The notes: generated by a model not told the origin, from the letters alone. A DNA stretch of 64,000 nucleotides from Nonomuraea soli (GCF_013761175.1 NZ_JACDUR010000010.1:62001-126000), one strand, 5' to 3'. Positions 53,817 to 62,314 are shown, numbered from the stretch's first letter. Translations and numbers: made by a program.

Positions 53817-54731
53817 GTGGAGGTACACATCGCGGCCGAGGAGCTCGGCGACTTACGGCTGGCCCGCTCGCCCTTGCGCGAGCTGCTCGGCAGCGCGGCC
53901 ACCGTGCTGCGTCCCGGGCGCGGCCGGGCGCACGCGGCCTGGCTGGGGGCGGCGCTCCCCGCGTTGCGCCCGCTGACCGTCCCGATGGTGTGGGAGCTGG
54001 CCGCCGACCCGCCGGGTTTCCTGCTTCCCGCGCCGCCACGGCTGAACGTGGACCTCGACGGCGAACTCGACCTCGTGCGCGCCTCCGACCCCGGCCTCGT
54101 ACGCGGCGAGCTGGAGCGCCGCTACGGCTCGGCGGTGCCGCCGTCGGTGCGCGAGCTTCTTGAGCACCCTGAACGCGGGCTCGCGACGCTGGCCGGTGAG
54201 CTGGCCGTCTACTGGAAGGCGGCGCTCGACGAGGTGTGGCCGCGCGTCAAGGCGCTGCTGGAGCTGGACCTGATCTACCGGGGCCAGCTGATCGTCAGCG
54301 GCGGCCTGCGCTCGCTCTTCGACGACCTGGGCCTCGTGGTGAGACCGGGCCCGCCGTCGGAGGGGCTCGTCCTGGTGCCCTCCGTCTTCATGCGGCCCGG
54401 CCGCCACGGACGTGTGATCACCTACAGCGCACGGGGGATCGGCAACCTGTGGAGCCTGCAAGAACCCGACCTGGGCGCGCTGGCGGCCCTGGTCGGCGAG
54501 ACCCGGGGCAGGCTCCTTGAACTGCTGGAGCTGCCCAGGACCACGATCGACCTGGCCGCACTGGCCGGCGTGGGAGCCCCGGCCGTCTCCCACCACCTGG
54601 CCGTCCTGCACGCGGCCGGGATGGTGTGGAAGGTGCGCCACGGCAGGAAGGTCTACTACCAGCGCACGCTCAAGGCGTCGCAGCTGATGGCCCCGGCGGA
54701 CATCGCTCTCCACGGCCCGCTTGCGCTCTAG
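53817..54731 (+). CDS. ArsR-family (DUF5937-type) transcriptional regulator
   Basis: The 304-residue protein has an N-terminal domain of about 200 residues of the DUF5937 type (LRLARSPLRELLGSAATVLR, AALDEVWPRVKALLELDL, VLVPSVFMRPGRHGRVITYS) and a C-terminal ArsR winged helix near 235-300 (LAALAGVGAPAVSHHLAVLH, AAGMVWKVRHGRKVYYQ). It lacks the usual metal cysteines. It is divergent from the flavin oxidoreductase (57-base gap) and so is probably its regulator. The start is the GTG at 53817. Confidence 0.8.
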   Translation: MEVHIAAEELGDLRLARSPLRELLGSAATVLRPGRGRAHAAWLGAALPALRPLTVPMVWELAADPPGFLLPAPPRLNVDLDGELDLVRASDPGLVRGELERRYGSAVPPSVRELLEHPERGLATLAGELAVYWKAALDEVWPRVKALLELDLIYRGQLIVSGGLRSLFDDLGLVVRPGPPSEGLVLVPSVFMRPGRHGRVITYSARGIGNLWSLQEPDLGALAALVGETRGRLLELLELPRTTIDLAALAGVGAPAVSHHLAVLHAAGMVWKVRHGRKVYYQRTLKASQLMAPADIALHGPLAL

Positions 54732-54758
54732 TGCATCCATCTATATTGCAATTTGCAC

Positions 54759-54764
54759 TATAAG
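54759..54764 (+). promoter_or_regulatory. -10 element of the PadR gene (leaderless)
   Basis: TATAAG lies 8 bases before the ATG at 54773, which places the transcription start at or next to the start codon. An AT-rich sequence with TTGCAATTTGCA upstream may hold an operator. The match to -10 is good; the -35 is not obvious. Confidence 0.5.
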
Positions 54765-54772
54765 ATGACGGC

Positions 54773-55378
54773 ATGGCAAGACGTCCCGATCTGGTAGGGC
54801 TCACCGTGCTGGCGATCCTGTCGGTGCGCCCCGGTCACCCGTACGAGCTGCATCGCTTCATCGTCGACACGCACAAGGACTACGTGACGGGGCTCCCGCG
54901 CAGCCTCTACCACGCGGTCGAGAAACTCGCGGCCGAGGAGCTGATCACGCCCGTCGAGACCAGCAGGGAGGGCCGCCGCCCGGAGCGCACCATCTACGAG
55001 ATCACCGGCGAGGGCCGCCGCGAGCTGGCCACCCGGCTGCGCCGGCTCGTCGAGACTCCCGGCGCGGAACACCGCGTGTTCACCGCGGCCGTCTCGCTGC
55101 TGGGCGTGCTGCCGGTGCCCCAGGCGCTCCAGGCGCTGCGCACCAGGGCGGCGGCCGTCGACGGCACGCTGACGGCGCTCAACGGCCAGCTCGAAGCGAT
55201 GAAGGACGGCGGGCTGCCCGAGGTGCTGGCACTCGAACTCGACTACGAGCGGGCCGTCGGCGAAGCCGAGCTGGCCTGGATCAGGAAGGTCGCCGCGCGC
55301 CTGGAATCAGGCGAGCTGGCCTGGACGGGCACGGTCAACCGGGCCCTGATGGAGCAGGCGCTCCAGGAAGAGGAGTGA
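54773..55378 (+). CDS. PadR-family transcriptional regulator
   Basis: The 201-residue protein has the N-terminal PadR winged helix (VGLTVLAILSVRPGHPYELH, LPRSLYHAVEKLAAEELIT, and the arm RRPERTIYEITGEGRREL) and a helical dimerisation tail (about 100-190). The target may be the downstream SRPBCC gene, which begins 2 bases after its stop. The ATG at 54773 looks leaderless. PadR proteins respond to phenolic or antibiotic-like ligands; none can be named here. Confidence 0.87.
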   Translation: MARRPDLVGLTVLAILSVRPGHPYELHRFIVDTHKDYVTGLPRSLYHAVEKLAAEELITPVETSREGRRPERTIYEITGEGRRELATRLRRLVETPGAEHRVFTAAVSLLGVLPVPQALQALRTRAAAVDGTLTALNGQLEAMKDGGLPEVLALELDYERAVGEAELAWIRKVAARLESGELAWTGTVNRALMEQALQEEE

Positions 55379-55379
55379 G

Positions 55380-55778
55380 ATGACCGGCAGGAAACTGCTC
55401 ACCGAGGCCTCAGGGGTCCTGGAGGCGCCCGTCGGCAGAGTCTGGGAGGCCCTGGCCGACCAGCTCCTGCCCGACGGGCGCCGCGCGGGACGCTTCACCG
55501 TCGAGGACGCCCCCGGGCACACCTCCACGGTCGAGATCGCCGGGCACACGATCGCCTTCCAGGGCGGGTGGTGGTATCGAGGCGAGTGGAGCCTCGAAGC
55601 CCACCCCGACGGCACCAGGCTCGTGCACCGCGTCTACAACGTGGCCCGCCGCGCCCGCTGGGGCGTGCCGCTGGCCAACCGGATGTTCGTCGGCTTCGAC
55701 GCCTCCACGCGGGCCGGCTTCCTCGACGGGCTGTCACGGCTGGGGGAGCGGCTGGGGTGCGTCACGCGCCCCGACTGA
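55380..55778 (+). CDS. SRPBCC/polyketide-cyclase-like protein
   Basis: The 132-residue protein has a helix-grip fold pattern (LLTEASGVLEAPVGRVWEAL, AGRFTVEDAPGHTSTVEIAG, GGWWYRGEWSLEAHPDGTRL). The start overlaps no gene but is 2 bases after the PadR stop, so the two are coupled. SRPBCC proteins bind small hydrophobic ligands. Its end overlaps the convergent DinB-like gene by 17 bases. Confidence 0.75.
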   Translation: MTGRKLLTEASGVLEAPVGRVWEALADQLLPDGRRAGRFTVEDAPGHTSTVEIAGHTIAFQGGWWYRGEWSLEAHPDGTRLVHRVYNVARRARWGVPLANRMFVGFDASTRAGFLDGLSRLGERLGCVTRPD

Positions 55779-56334
55779 CCGGGTGCCAGCCCGCCGGAGG
55801 GTCCTCGCCGACCCTGCCGTCGACGGCCTCGCGCAGCAGGTCGGCGTGGCCGGTGTGCCTGCCGTACTCCTCGATCAGATCGCAGACCAGCCGCCGCAGG
55901 CTGACCCTGCTCCCGTCGGGGAAGGTCAGGTGGGAGAACTGGTCGAGCCCGCCCGACGCCAGCGCGGCGTCGAGCGTCTTCCTCGCCCGCTCGACGGCGT
56001 CGTCGTAGAGCCGGTAGAGCTCCTCGGGCGCGTCGGCGGCGGCCGAGGTGAAGTCCCAGTCGGGGTCCTCGTCCCAGGGCGCGTTCGCCCACGGCTGCCC
56101 GAACGGGGCGCCGCTGAGCTTGGCGCCGAAGATCTCCTCCTCGCAGCGTGCCAGATGCTTGAGCAGGCCGCCCAGGGTCAGCGAGGAGGCCCCGATCCGG
56201 GTGTTCAGGCCCGCCGCGTCGAGATCGTCGGCCTTCCAGCGGAAGGTCGTGCGCAGGCGGTCGAGCGATCCGGCCAGATGCTCGGCCTCGGTTCCCGCGG
56301 CGGGCGGTTCCCACCAGTAGTCGCTGTTGGTCAT
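55762..56334 (-). CDS. DinB-family protein (DUF664-type)
   Basis: The 190-residue protein is a four-helix bundle of the DinB/DUF664 superfamily: SLDRLRTTFRWKADDLDAAG, LTLGGLLKHLARCEEEIFGA, and RRLVCDLIEEYGRHTGHADL, with the metal-binding His in HLARCEE, and the YGRHTGHA motif providing the other ligands. Many actinobacterial members use mycothiol as a co-substrate, so a mycothiol-dependent transferase is plausible given mshA in the window. The start MTNSDYWWEPPA is clear. Confidence 0.78.
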   Translation of the reverse strand: MTNSDYWWEPPAAGTEAEHLAGSLDRLRTTFRWKADDLDAAGLNTRIGASSLTLGGLLKHLARCEEEIFGAKLSGAPFGQPWANAPWDEDPDWDFTSAAADAPEELYRLYDDAVERARKTLDAALASGGLDQFSHLTFPDGSRVSLRRLVCDLIEEYGRHTGHADLLREAVDGRVGEDPPAGWHPVSRGA

Positions 56335-56374
56335 GGGGCCACGGTAGGACGGGTTCCGGACGTTTCGCGTCCGG

Positions 56375-56935
56375 TTAGTGGGTGCGTTCCGCGGGCGAGG
56401 TGGACAGCAGCTTGTCGATCCAGGCCAGGCCGAGGGCGGAGACGACGAAGGCCAGGTGGATGATCGTCTGCCACATGATCTTGTCGTTGTCGATGGACTG
56501 GACCCTGATGAAGGTCTGCAGCAGATGCACCGACGAGATGCCGATGATGGCGGTGGCCAGCTTCACCTTCAGCACGTTGGCGTTGACGTGGGAGAGCCAC
56601 TCCGGCTCGTCGGGATGACCGTCGAGGTTGATGCGGGAGACGAACGTCTCGTAGCCGCCGACGATGACCATGATCAGCAGATTGGAGATCATCACCACGT
56701 CGATGAGCGCCAGCACCATGAGCATCACCACGACCTCGGGGCTCGCGGCCAGGTTCGGCGGTGCGTCATGGCCCAGGAAAGTGATGCCGATGAGGTGCCA
56801 CAACTCCACCATGAACTGCCAGACGTACACCCCCTGCGCCACGATCAGCCCCAGGTACAGCGGCAGCTGGAGCCACCTGCTGGCGAACATGAGGTAGCCG
56901 AGCCCCTTGGGCCGAGGCCCCGCGGTGATGGTCAC
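56375..56935 (-). CDS. UPF0114/YqhA-family membrane protein
   Basis: The 186-residue protein has four membrane helices (PLYLGLIVAQGVYVWQFMV, VVVMLMVLALIDVVMISNLL, LATAIIGISSVHLLQTFI, IIHLAFVVSALGLAW). The RWLQLPLYLGL start is typical of the family. I choose the GTG at 56935, which follows GGGAG with 8 bases of spacing, over a TTG at 56977. The role in physiology is unknown. It is divergent from a BlaI-type regulator across a symmetric operator. Confidence 0.82.
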   Translation of the reverse strand: MTITAGPRPKGLGYLMFASRWLQLPLYLGLIVAQGVYVWQFMVELWHLIGITFLGHDAPPNLAASPEVVVMLMVLALIDVVMISNLLIMVIVGGYETFVSRINLDGHPDEPEWLSHVNANVLKVKLATAIIGISSVHLLQTFIRVQSIDNDKIMWQTIIHLAFVVSALGLAWIDKLLSTSPAERTH

Positions 56936-56960
56936 GCGATTTACTCCCGTAGCAGTTTTG

Positions 56961-56975
56961 GGCAACAATGTTGCC
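56961..56975. promoter_or_regulatory. Operator-like dyad GGCAACAATGTTGCC between yqhA and BlaI-2
   Basis: The sequence is a 7-base inverted repeat around a single A, 25 bases upstream of both genes, and overlaps the likely promoters of the divergent pair. The BlaI-type protein downstream is the prime candidate to bind it. Confidence 0.6.
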
Positions 56976-56999
56976 AACTAAACCGGTCAAGAGGTGGTC

Positions 57000-57368
57000 G
57001 TGGCGAACCTGGGGTCCTTAGAGCGCGCGGTCATGGATGTGCTCTGGGACGCCGAAAAGCCGCTCCTGGTCCGCGAGATCCTGACGAATCTCGACCGCGA
57101 CCTGGCCTACACCACCGTGCAGACCGTGACGGAGCGGCTGCTCAAGAAGGGCCTGCTGGTGCGCAAGCCGTACCGCAACGCTTTCAGGTATTCACCCGCC
57201 CACACCCGTGACCGTTACCTGGCCGAGCTGATGCTTGACGCGCTCTCGGCCAGCACCGACAGGGTGCCGGTGCTGGCCAGGTTCGCGCAGAGTGTCGAGA
57301 TGGACGACGCCGTCGCCCTGCTCGAGGAGCTGTCGAGGCGGACGGGTCAGACGCGCTCGACCACGTAG
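57000..57368 (+). CDS. BlaI/MecI/CopY-family transcriptional repressor (second copy)
   Basis: The 122-residue protein begins MANLGSLERAVMDVLWDAEK and has the winged-helix motif LVREILTNLDRDLAYTTVQT and TVTERLLKKGLLVRKPYRNA, followed by a dimerisation region. GAGG lies 5 bases before the GTG at 57000, while another GTG lies two codons earlier. Unlike the first copy it has no adjacent M56 peptidase. Its 3' end overlaps serC by 22 bases. It may repress itself and the divergent yqhA. Confidence 0.85.
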   Translation: MANLGSLERAVMDVLWDAEKPLLVREILTNLDRDLAYTTVQTVTERLLKKGLLVRKPYRNAFRYSPAHTRDRYLAELMLDALSASTDRVPVLARFAQSVEMDDAVALLEELSRRTGQTRSTT

Positions 57369-58462
57369 TCGATGCACGCGGTGAGCGCCTCGACGTCGGC
57401 CGGGTCGATCGAGGGGAACATCGCCACGCGCAGCTGGTTGCGGCCGAGCTTGCGGTAGGGCTCGGTGTCGACGATGTCGTTGGCGCGCAGCACCTTGGCC
57501 ACGGCGGCGGCGTCGATCGAGTCGTCGAAGTCGATCGTGCCGACGACCTGCGAGCGGAACTCGGGAGCCGCGAACGGGGTGGCGTACGACACCTTGTCGG
57601 CCCAGCCGTACAGGCGCGAGGCGGAGTCGGCCGTGCGGTCGGTGGTGAACTTCAGCCCGCCGTTGCCGTTCATCCAGTCGAGCTGGTCGGCCAGCAGGAA
57701 GAGCGTGGCGACCGCCGGGGTGTTGTAGGTCTGGTCCTTGGAGGAGTTGTCGACCGCCACCGGCAGGCTGAAGAACTCGGGCACGTAGCGGCCGGAGCCG
57801 GCGATCTCCTCGACGCGGGCCAGGGCGCGCGGCGACATGATGGCGATCCACAGGCCGCCGTCGGAGGCGAAGCTCTTCTGCGGCGCGAAGTAGTAGACGT
57901 CGGTCTCGCTGATGTCGACCGGGAGGCCTCCGGCGCCGGAAGTGGCGTCGACCAGCACGAGCGAGTCGTCGGAGCCGACACGCCTGATGGGCATGGCCAC
58001 ACCGGTGGAGGTCTCGTTGTGGGTGAGCGCGTAGACGTCGACGCCCTCCTCCGCGACGGCGGCCGGGTGGGTGCCGACCTCCGAGGAGATGATCGTGGGC
58101 TCGCCCAGCCACGGCGCCTTCTTGACGACCGAGCCGAACTTCGAGGAGAACTCGCCGAAGTGAAGGTGCTGCGACTTCTGGCGCACCAGGCCGAAGGCGG
58201 CGATGTCCCAGAAGGCCGTGGTGCCGCCGTTGCCGAGCACCACCTCGTAGCCCTCGGGGAGCGAGAACAGGTCGGCGAGACCGGAGCGCACGCGGCCGAC
58301 CAGACTCTTGACCGGCTTCTGGCGGTGGGAGGTGCCCATGTACGTCGCACCGGAGGAGGCGAGCGCCGCCAGCTGCTCGGGTCGAACCTTCGAGGGCCCG
58401 CAGCCGAACCGGCCGTCGGCGGGCTTGATGTCAGCGGGAATCACGATGTCAGCCACCTGCAT
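57347..58462 (-). CDS. serC: Phosphoserine aminotransferase
   Basis: SerC forms phosphoserine from phosphohydroxypyruvate in serine synthesis. The 371-residue PLP enzyme has RFGCGPSKVRPEQLAALA, a GNGGTTAFWD segment, the cofactor-Asp region VDATSGAGGLPVDISE, and the Schiff-base Lys in YFAPQKSFASDGG. The ATG at 58462 gives MQVADIVIPADI. Homologues of this length are the actinobacterial type. It is read towards the second BlaI gene and overlaps it by 22 bases. Confidence 0.93.
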   Translation of the reverse strand: MQVADIVIPADIKPADGRFGCGPSKVRPEQLAALASSGATYMGTSHRQKPVKSLVGRVRSGLADLFSLPEGYEVVLGNGGTTAFWDIAAFGLVRQKSQHLHFGEFSSKFGSVVKKAPWLGEPTIISSEVGTHPAAVAEEGVDVYALTHNETSTGVAMPIRRVGSDDSLVLVDATSGAGGLPVDISETDVYYFAPQKSFASDGGLWIAIMSPRALARVEEIAGSGRYVPEFFSLPVAVDNSSKDQTYNTPAVATLFLLADQLDWMNGNGGLKFTTDRTADSASRLYGWADKVSYATPFAAPEFRSQVVGTIDFDDSIDAAAVAKVLRANDIVDTEPYRKLGRNQLRVAMFPSIDPADVEALTACIDYVVERV

Positions 58463-58495
58463 GAGCCTACCGATCCGCCAGAACCGACTCGTCAC

Positions 58496-58520
58496 GGGTC
58501 CGGATTGTGAGATTCGGACC
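58496..58520. repeat. Inverted repeat GGTCCG-N12-CGGACC upstream of serC
   Basis: GGGTCCG at 58496-58502 and CGGACC at 58515-58520 are mirrored around 12 bases, 34 bases upstream of serC. It may be an operator of serC or part of the hairpin group at the end of the citrate synthase gene. Confidence 0.4.
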
Positions 58521-58538
58521 GACCCAGGAAACGCGAAA

Positions 58539-58573
58539 GACCCGGGCGGGCCCGCAAACGGGCAGCCCGGGTC
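58539..58573 (-). terminator. Two-tier terminator after citrate synthase
   Basis: An outer 9-bp stem (GACCCGGGC/GCCCGGGTC) encloses an inner 5-bp stem (GCCCG/CGGGC) with loop CAAA. It ends the citrate synthase transcript before serC. Confidence 0.8.
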
Positions 58574-58605
58574 GTCACGGTGAGATCGGCTCGGCGACCT
58601 CGGCG

Positions 58606-59691
58606 TCAGCCGCCGGAGACGTCGCTGAGCGGACGCGAGGCGGGGCCGACGTAGTTCGCGCTGGGGCGGACGAGCCTGCCCGTGCGCTTCTGCTCCAGGA
58701 TGTGAGCGGCCCAGCCCGCGGTGCGGGCGCAGGTGAACATCGAGGTGAACATGTGGGCGGGAACCTCGGCGAAGTCGAGGACCACGGCGGCCCAGTACTC
58801 CACGTTGGTGGCCAGCACCCGGTCGGGCTTGCGGGCGTGCAGCTCCTCCAGCGCGGCCTGCTCAAGGGCGGCGGCGACCTCGTAGCGAGGCGCGTTCAGC
58901 TCCTTGGCGGTACGGCGGAGCACGCGCGCACGCGGGTCCTCGGCACGGTAGACGCGGTGGCCGAAGCCCATCAGGCGCTGGCCCTTGTCGAGCTCGCCCT
59001 GAACGTACTTCTTGGCGTCGCCGAGCTGCTCGACGCCCTCGATCATGTGCAGCACGCGGGCGGGGGCGCCACCGTGCAGCGGACCGGACATCGCACCGAC
59101 CGCGCCGGACAGCGCGGCCGCCACGTCGGCGCCGGTGGAGGCGATGACGCGGGCGGTGAAGGTCGAGGCGTTCATGCCGTGCTCGGCGGCGGAGGTCCAG
59201 TAGGCGTCGATCGCCTTGACGTGAGCCGGGTCGGGCTCGCCCCGCCAGCGCGTCATGAAGCGCTCGACGATGGTCTCGGCCTGGTCGACGCGGCTCTCGG
59301 GAACCATCGGCAGGCCCAGGCCGCGCGCGGACTGCGCGACGAACGACAGCGCCATGACCGAGGCGCGGGCGAGCTGGTCGCGGGCCTCGGAGTCGTCGAT
59401 GTCGAGCAGCGGCTTGAAGCCGTACGCGGGCGCGAGCATCGCCAGCGCGCTCTGGACGTCTACGCGGATGTCACCGGAGTGGACAGGAATGGGGAACGGC
59501 TCGGCCGGCGGAAGCCCCGGCTCGAAGCTGTTGTCGACGAGCAGACCCCACACCTTGCCGAAGGTGACACGGCCGACCAGCTCTTCAATATCGACGCCCC
59601 GATACCGCAGGGCGCCCCCTTCTTTGTCCGGTTCCGCGATCTCGGTCTCGAAGGCTACGACGCCTTCGAGGCCGGGTTTGAAGTCGGACAT
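58606..59691 (-). CDS. Citrate synthase (type II, short form)
   Basis: The 361-residue citrate synthase has a FKPGLEGVVAFETEIAE start, the first catalytic His in MSGPLHGGAPARVLHM, the second in MGFGHRVYRAEDPRAR and the third catalytic Asp region later. It makes citrate from oxaloacetate and acetyl-CoA. The ATG at 59691 is used; two codons of an upstream frame are excluded. Neighbouring pdxH is divergent, an order also seen in Streptomyces. Confidence 0.9.
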   Translation of the reverse strand: MSDFKPGLEGVVAFETEIAEPDKEGGALRYRGVDIEELVGRVTFGKVWGLLVDNSFEPGLPPAEPFPIPVHSGDIRVDVQSALAMLAPAYGFKPLLDIDDSEARDQLARASVMALSFVAQSARGLGLPMVPESRVDQAETIVERFMTRWRGEPDPAHVKAIDAYWTSAAEHGMNASTFTARVIASTGADVAAALSGAVGAMSGPLHGGAPARVLHMIEGVEQLGDAKKYVQGELDKGQRLMGFGHRVYRAEDPRARVLRRTAKELNAPRYEVAAALEQAALEELHARKPDRVLATNVEYWAAVVLDFAEVPAHMFTSMFTCARTAGWAAHILEQKRTGRLVRPSANYVGPASRPLSDVSGG

Positions 59692-59850
59692 TGTCGGCCG
59701 CCTCCCTTTCACACTCTGGGCAATACCTTGATGTCGAGATACCGGCCCGTTAATTTAACCCCCTTCCGGGAGGTGGTCTGACGCCGGGCACGCCAAAAAG
59801 CCATCCTTGCTGGTAGAGAGCAGGGGAGGAGCGCGACAGAATACGTTGTC

Positions 59851-60492
59851 GTGGACGCCACCTCGCTGCCCGGCCTACGCACCTCCTACGAGGGCCGGCC
59901 CCTGCTCGAATCCGACATGGCCGCCGATCCCATCTCCCAGTTCGCTTTCTGGTTCCAGGAGGCGCTGGCCGCGGGGCTGCCCGAGCCCAACGCCATGGTG
60001 GTCGCCACCGCCTCGGCGGGCGGGCGGCCGAGCGCCCGCACGGTCCTGCTCAAGGGCTACGACGAGCGCGGCTTCGTCTTCTACACCAACTACGAGTCGC
60101 GCAAGGGCCGCGACCTGACCGAGAACCCGCGCGCGTCGCTGCTGTTCCCCTGGCATCCGATCCGCCGGCAGGTGCGCGTCGAGGGCAGCGTGGTGCGTGT
60201 GTCGCACGCCGACTCCGCCGACTACTTCGCCTCCAGGCCGTACGGCTCGCGCATCGGCGCCTGGGCCTCGCGTCAGTCGGCCGTCGTGCACTCGCGCGAG
60301 CAGCTCGACGAACGCTACGACGAGCTGGCCGCCCGATGGCCGGAGGACCCGCCGGCTCCCGACTTCTGGGGCGGCTACCGCGTGGTGCCGACCGAGGTGG
60401 AGTTCTGGCAGGGACAGCTCGACCGCATGCACGACCGCCTGCGTTACCGCTTGACCCGCCCTGGTTGGGTTCTGGAGAGGCTTGCCCCCTAA
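59851..60492 (+). CDS. pdxH: Pyridoxamine 5'-phosphate oxidase
   Basis: PdxH oxidises pyridoxine or pyridoxamine phosphate to PLP. The 213-residue protein has the FMN-binding block PSARTVLLKGYDERGFVFYT, NYESRKGRDL, the barrel SLLFPWHPIRRQVRVEGSV and the C-terminal VEFWQGQLDRMHDRLRY with the conserved RLHDR-like motif. The GTG at 59851 has no strong ribosome site. It feeds PLP to enzymes such as SerC, whose gene is nearby. Confidence 0.92.
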   Translation: MDATSLPGLRTSYEGRPLLESDMAADPISQFAFWFQEALAAGLPEPNAMVVATASAGGRPSARTVLLKGYDERGFVFYTNYESRKGRDLTENPRASLLFPWHPIRRQVRVEGSVVRVSHADSADYFASRPYGSRIGAWASRQSAVVHSREQLDERYDELAARWPEDPPAPDFWGGYRVVPTEVEFWQGQLDRMHDRLRYRLTRPGWVLERLAP

Positions 60493-60501
60493 TCTGCGGT
60501 A

Positions 60502-61722
60502 ATGCCCCTTCTGCTCGACGTCCGCCCGCTGGCCGTACCCGCCTATCGCCGACTGTGGACCGGGCAGGTAACGGCGGGCATCGGGCTGCAGGCCTCGGTG
60601 GTCGCCGTCGGCCAGCAGATCTGGGAGCTCACCCGCGAGTCCCTCTGGGTGGGCATGCTGGGCCTGGCCCACCTGCTGCCACTGGTGGTCTTCGGTTTGT
60701 GGGGCGGCGCGATCGCCGACGCGATGGACCGGCGCAAGCTGCTGATCATCGGCTCCTCCGTCGCCTGGGTGAGCACGCTGGGCATCCTGATCCAGGCCCT
60801 GCTCGGCATCGGCAGCGTGTGGCTGCTGCTGGTCAACGTGGCGGTGGGCGCGGCGGGCTTCGCGGTCAGCTCGCCCACCCGCGGCGCGATCATCCCGCGC
60901 GTGCTGCCCAAGGAGCTCGTCACCTCGGCCAACGCGCTCAACGGCATGGTCATGGGCACCGCCTCGCTCGTCGGGCCCATGGTCGCCGGCGTGCTGATGT
61001 GGGCGGCCGGCGGATACGCGGCCGTCTACGCCTTCGACGCGGTGCTGTTCACCGCCACGCTCTACGCCGCCTACCGGCTGCCGTCGCTGCCGCCGCTGGG
61101 CGAGGTCTCCCGTCCCGGCGCGCGGGCGGTCGCCGAGGGGCTGCGCTACATCTTCACCAGCAAGATCCTGCTGATGTCGTTCGTGGTCGACCTGTGCGCG
61201 ATGATCCTGGCCTACCCGCGTGCCCTCTTCCCCGAGCTGGTCGACACCAGGTTCGGCGGCTCGGAGGTGGCGCTGGGCCTGCTCAACTCGGCGATGGCCT
61301 TCGGCGTGGTGGGCGGCGGGCTGCTGTCGGGATGGGCGCGCAACGTCAGGCGCCAGGGGCTCGGGCTGATCGTCGTCATCGCGATCTGGGGCCTGGCCGT
61401 CGCCGCCGCCGGGGTGGTCGACCAGCTGTGGCTGGTGGTGCTGTTCATGGCGATCGGCGGTTACGCGGACATGATCTCGTCGGTCTGGCGGCAGACCATC
61501 CTGCAGACGTACGCGCCCGACGAGATGCGGGGGCGCATGCAGGGCGTCTTCATGGTCGTCGTGGCCGGCGGGCCGCGCCTGGGCGACCTGCGCGCGGGCG
61601 CCTCCGCGGCCGCGTTCGGGCTGACCGGCGCCTGGGTGGGCGGCGGGCTGGCCTGCGTGGCGGCGGTCATCGCGATCGGGCTGACCGTGCCTTCGTTCCG
61701 GAAATACCGGCCGCAACTCTGA
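60502..61722 (+). CDS. Major facilitator superfamily transporter (MFS_3/EntS-like)
   Basis: The 406-residue protein has twelve predicted membrane helices, with a motif-A-like GGAIADAMDRRKLLIIG after helix 2 and a central loop near residue 205. It begins 10 bases after pdxH, so the genes are in one operon. The type is that of EntS-like exporters, but the substrate is unknown. The 3' end overlaps the convergent UdgX gene by 56 bases. Confidence 0.82.
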   Translation: MPLLLDVRPLAVPAYRRLWTGQVTAGIGLQASVVAVGQQIWELTRESLWVGMLGLAHLLPLVVFGLWGGAIADAMDRRKLLIIGSSVAWVSTLGILIQALLGIGSVWLLLVNVAVGAAGFAVSSPTRGAIIPRVLPKELVTSANALNGMVMGTASLVGPMVAGVLMWAAGGYAAVYAFDAVLFTATLYAAYRLPSLPPLGEVSRPGARAVAEGLRYIFTSKILLMSFVVDLCAMILAYPRALFPELVDTRFGGSEVALGLLNSAMAFGVVGGGLLSGWARNVRRQGLGLIVVIAIWGLAVAAAGVVDQLWLVVLFMAIGGYADMISSVWRQTILQTYAPDEMRGRMQGVFMVVVAGGPRLGDLRAGASAAAFGLTGAWVGGGLACVAAVIAIGLTVPSFRKYRPQL

Positions 61723-62314
61723 GATCTTCCAGCAGTCCCGCGTAGGCCTCGTCGCGGTCGGGCGCCCTGAGCACCGCCGACGGGTGGATGGTGGCCACCG
61801 CGACCGCCTCGCCGAGGGGTACGGCCTGCCCGCGCTGCTTGGTCACCCGGAAGTCCTTGCCCAGCAACGAGCGGGCGGCGGTGGCACCCATGACCACGAC
61901 CACCTCGGGCCTGATCACCGCCAGCTCCGCCTCCACCCACGGGCGGCAGGCGTCGATCTCGGCATTGGTGGGCTTCTGATGGATGCGCCTCTTGCCCTTC
62001 AAGGTGAAGGAGAAGTGCTTCACCGCGTTCGTCACGTAGACCTGGTCGCGGTCGATGCCCGCCTCCTCCAGCGCCCGGTCGAGCACGCGGCCCGCCGGGC
62101 CCACGAACGGCTCGCCCCGGCGATCCTCCTGGTCGCCCGGCTGCTCGCCGACCAGCATGAACCTGGCCTTGGACGGTCCCTCGCCGAAGACCGTCTGGAT
62201 CGCCTCGCGGTAGAGGTCGCAGCCCCTGCAGTCGGCGGCCGCCGTACGCAGCGAGCCGAGGTCGCGGTCATCGGGAAGGAACCGTGCCGCTCCGGTGTTG
62301 GGTTCCGTTGCCAT
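61667..62314 (-). CDS. UdgX-type uracil-DNA glycosylase
   Basis: The 215-residue protein belongs to family 4-like UDGs with four iron-sulfur cysteines (CRGCDLYR at about residue 29-33 and later), the active-site GEQPGDQEDRRGEPFVGPAG, and the KRRIHQKP loop with the conserved His that forms a covalent bond with uracil-DNA in UdgX. UdgX is an actinobacterial enzyme that crosslinks to DNA after excising uracil. The ATG at 62314 (MATEPNTGAARF) is used. The function as UdgX is strongly supported by the KRRIH loop. Its 3' end overlaps the MFS gene. Confidence 0.88.
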   Translation of the reverse strand: MATEPNTGAARFLPDDRDLGSLRTAAADCRGCDLYREAIQTVFGEGPSKARFMLVGEQPGDQEDRRGEPFVGPAGRVLDRALEEAGIDRDQVYVTNAVKHFSFTLKGKRRIHQKPTNAEIDACRPWVEAELAVIRPEVVVVMGATAARSLLGKDFRVTKQRGQAVPLGEAVAVATIHPSAVLRAPDRDEAYAGLLEDLRVAAGISGTKARSARSR

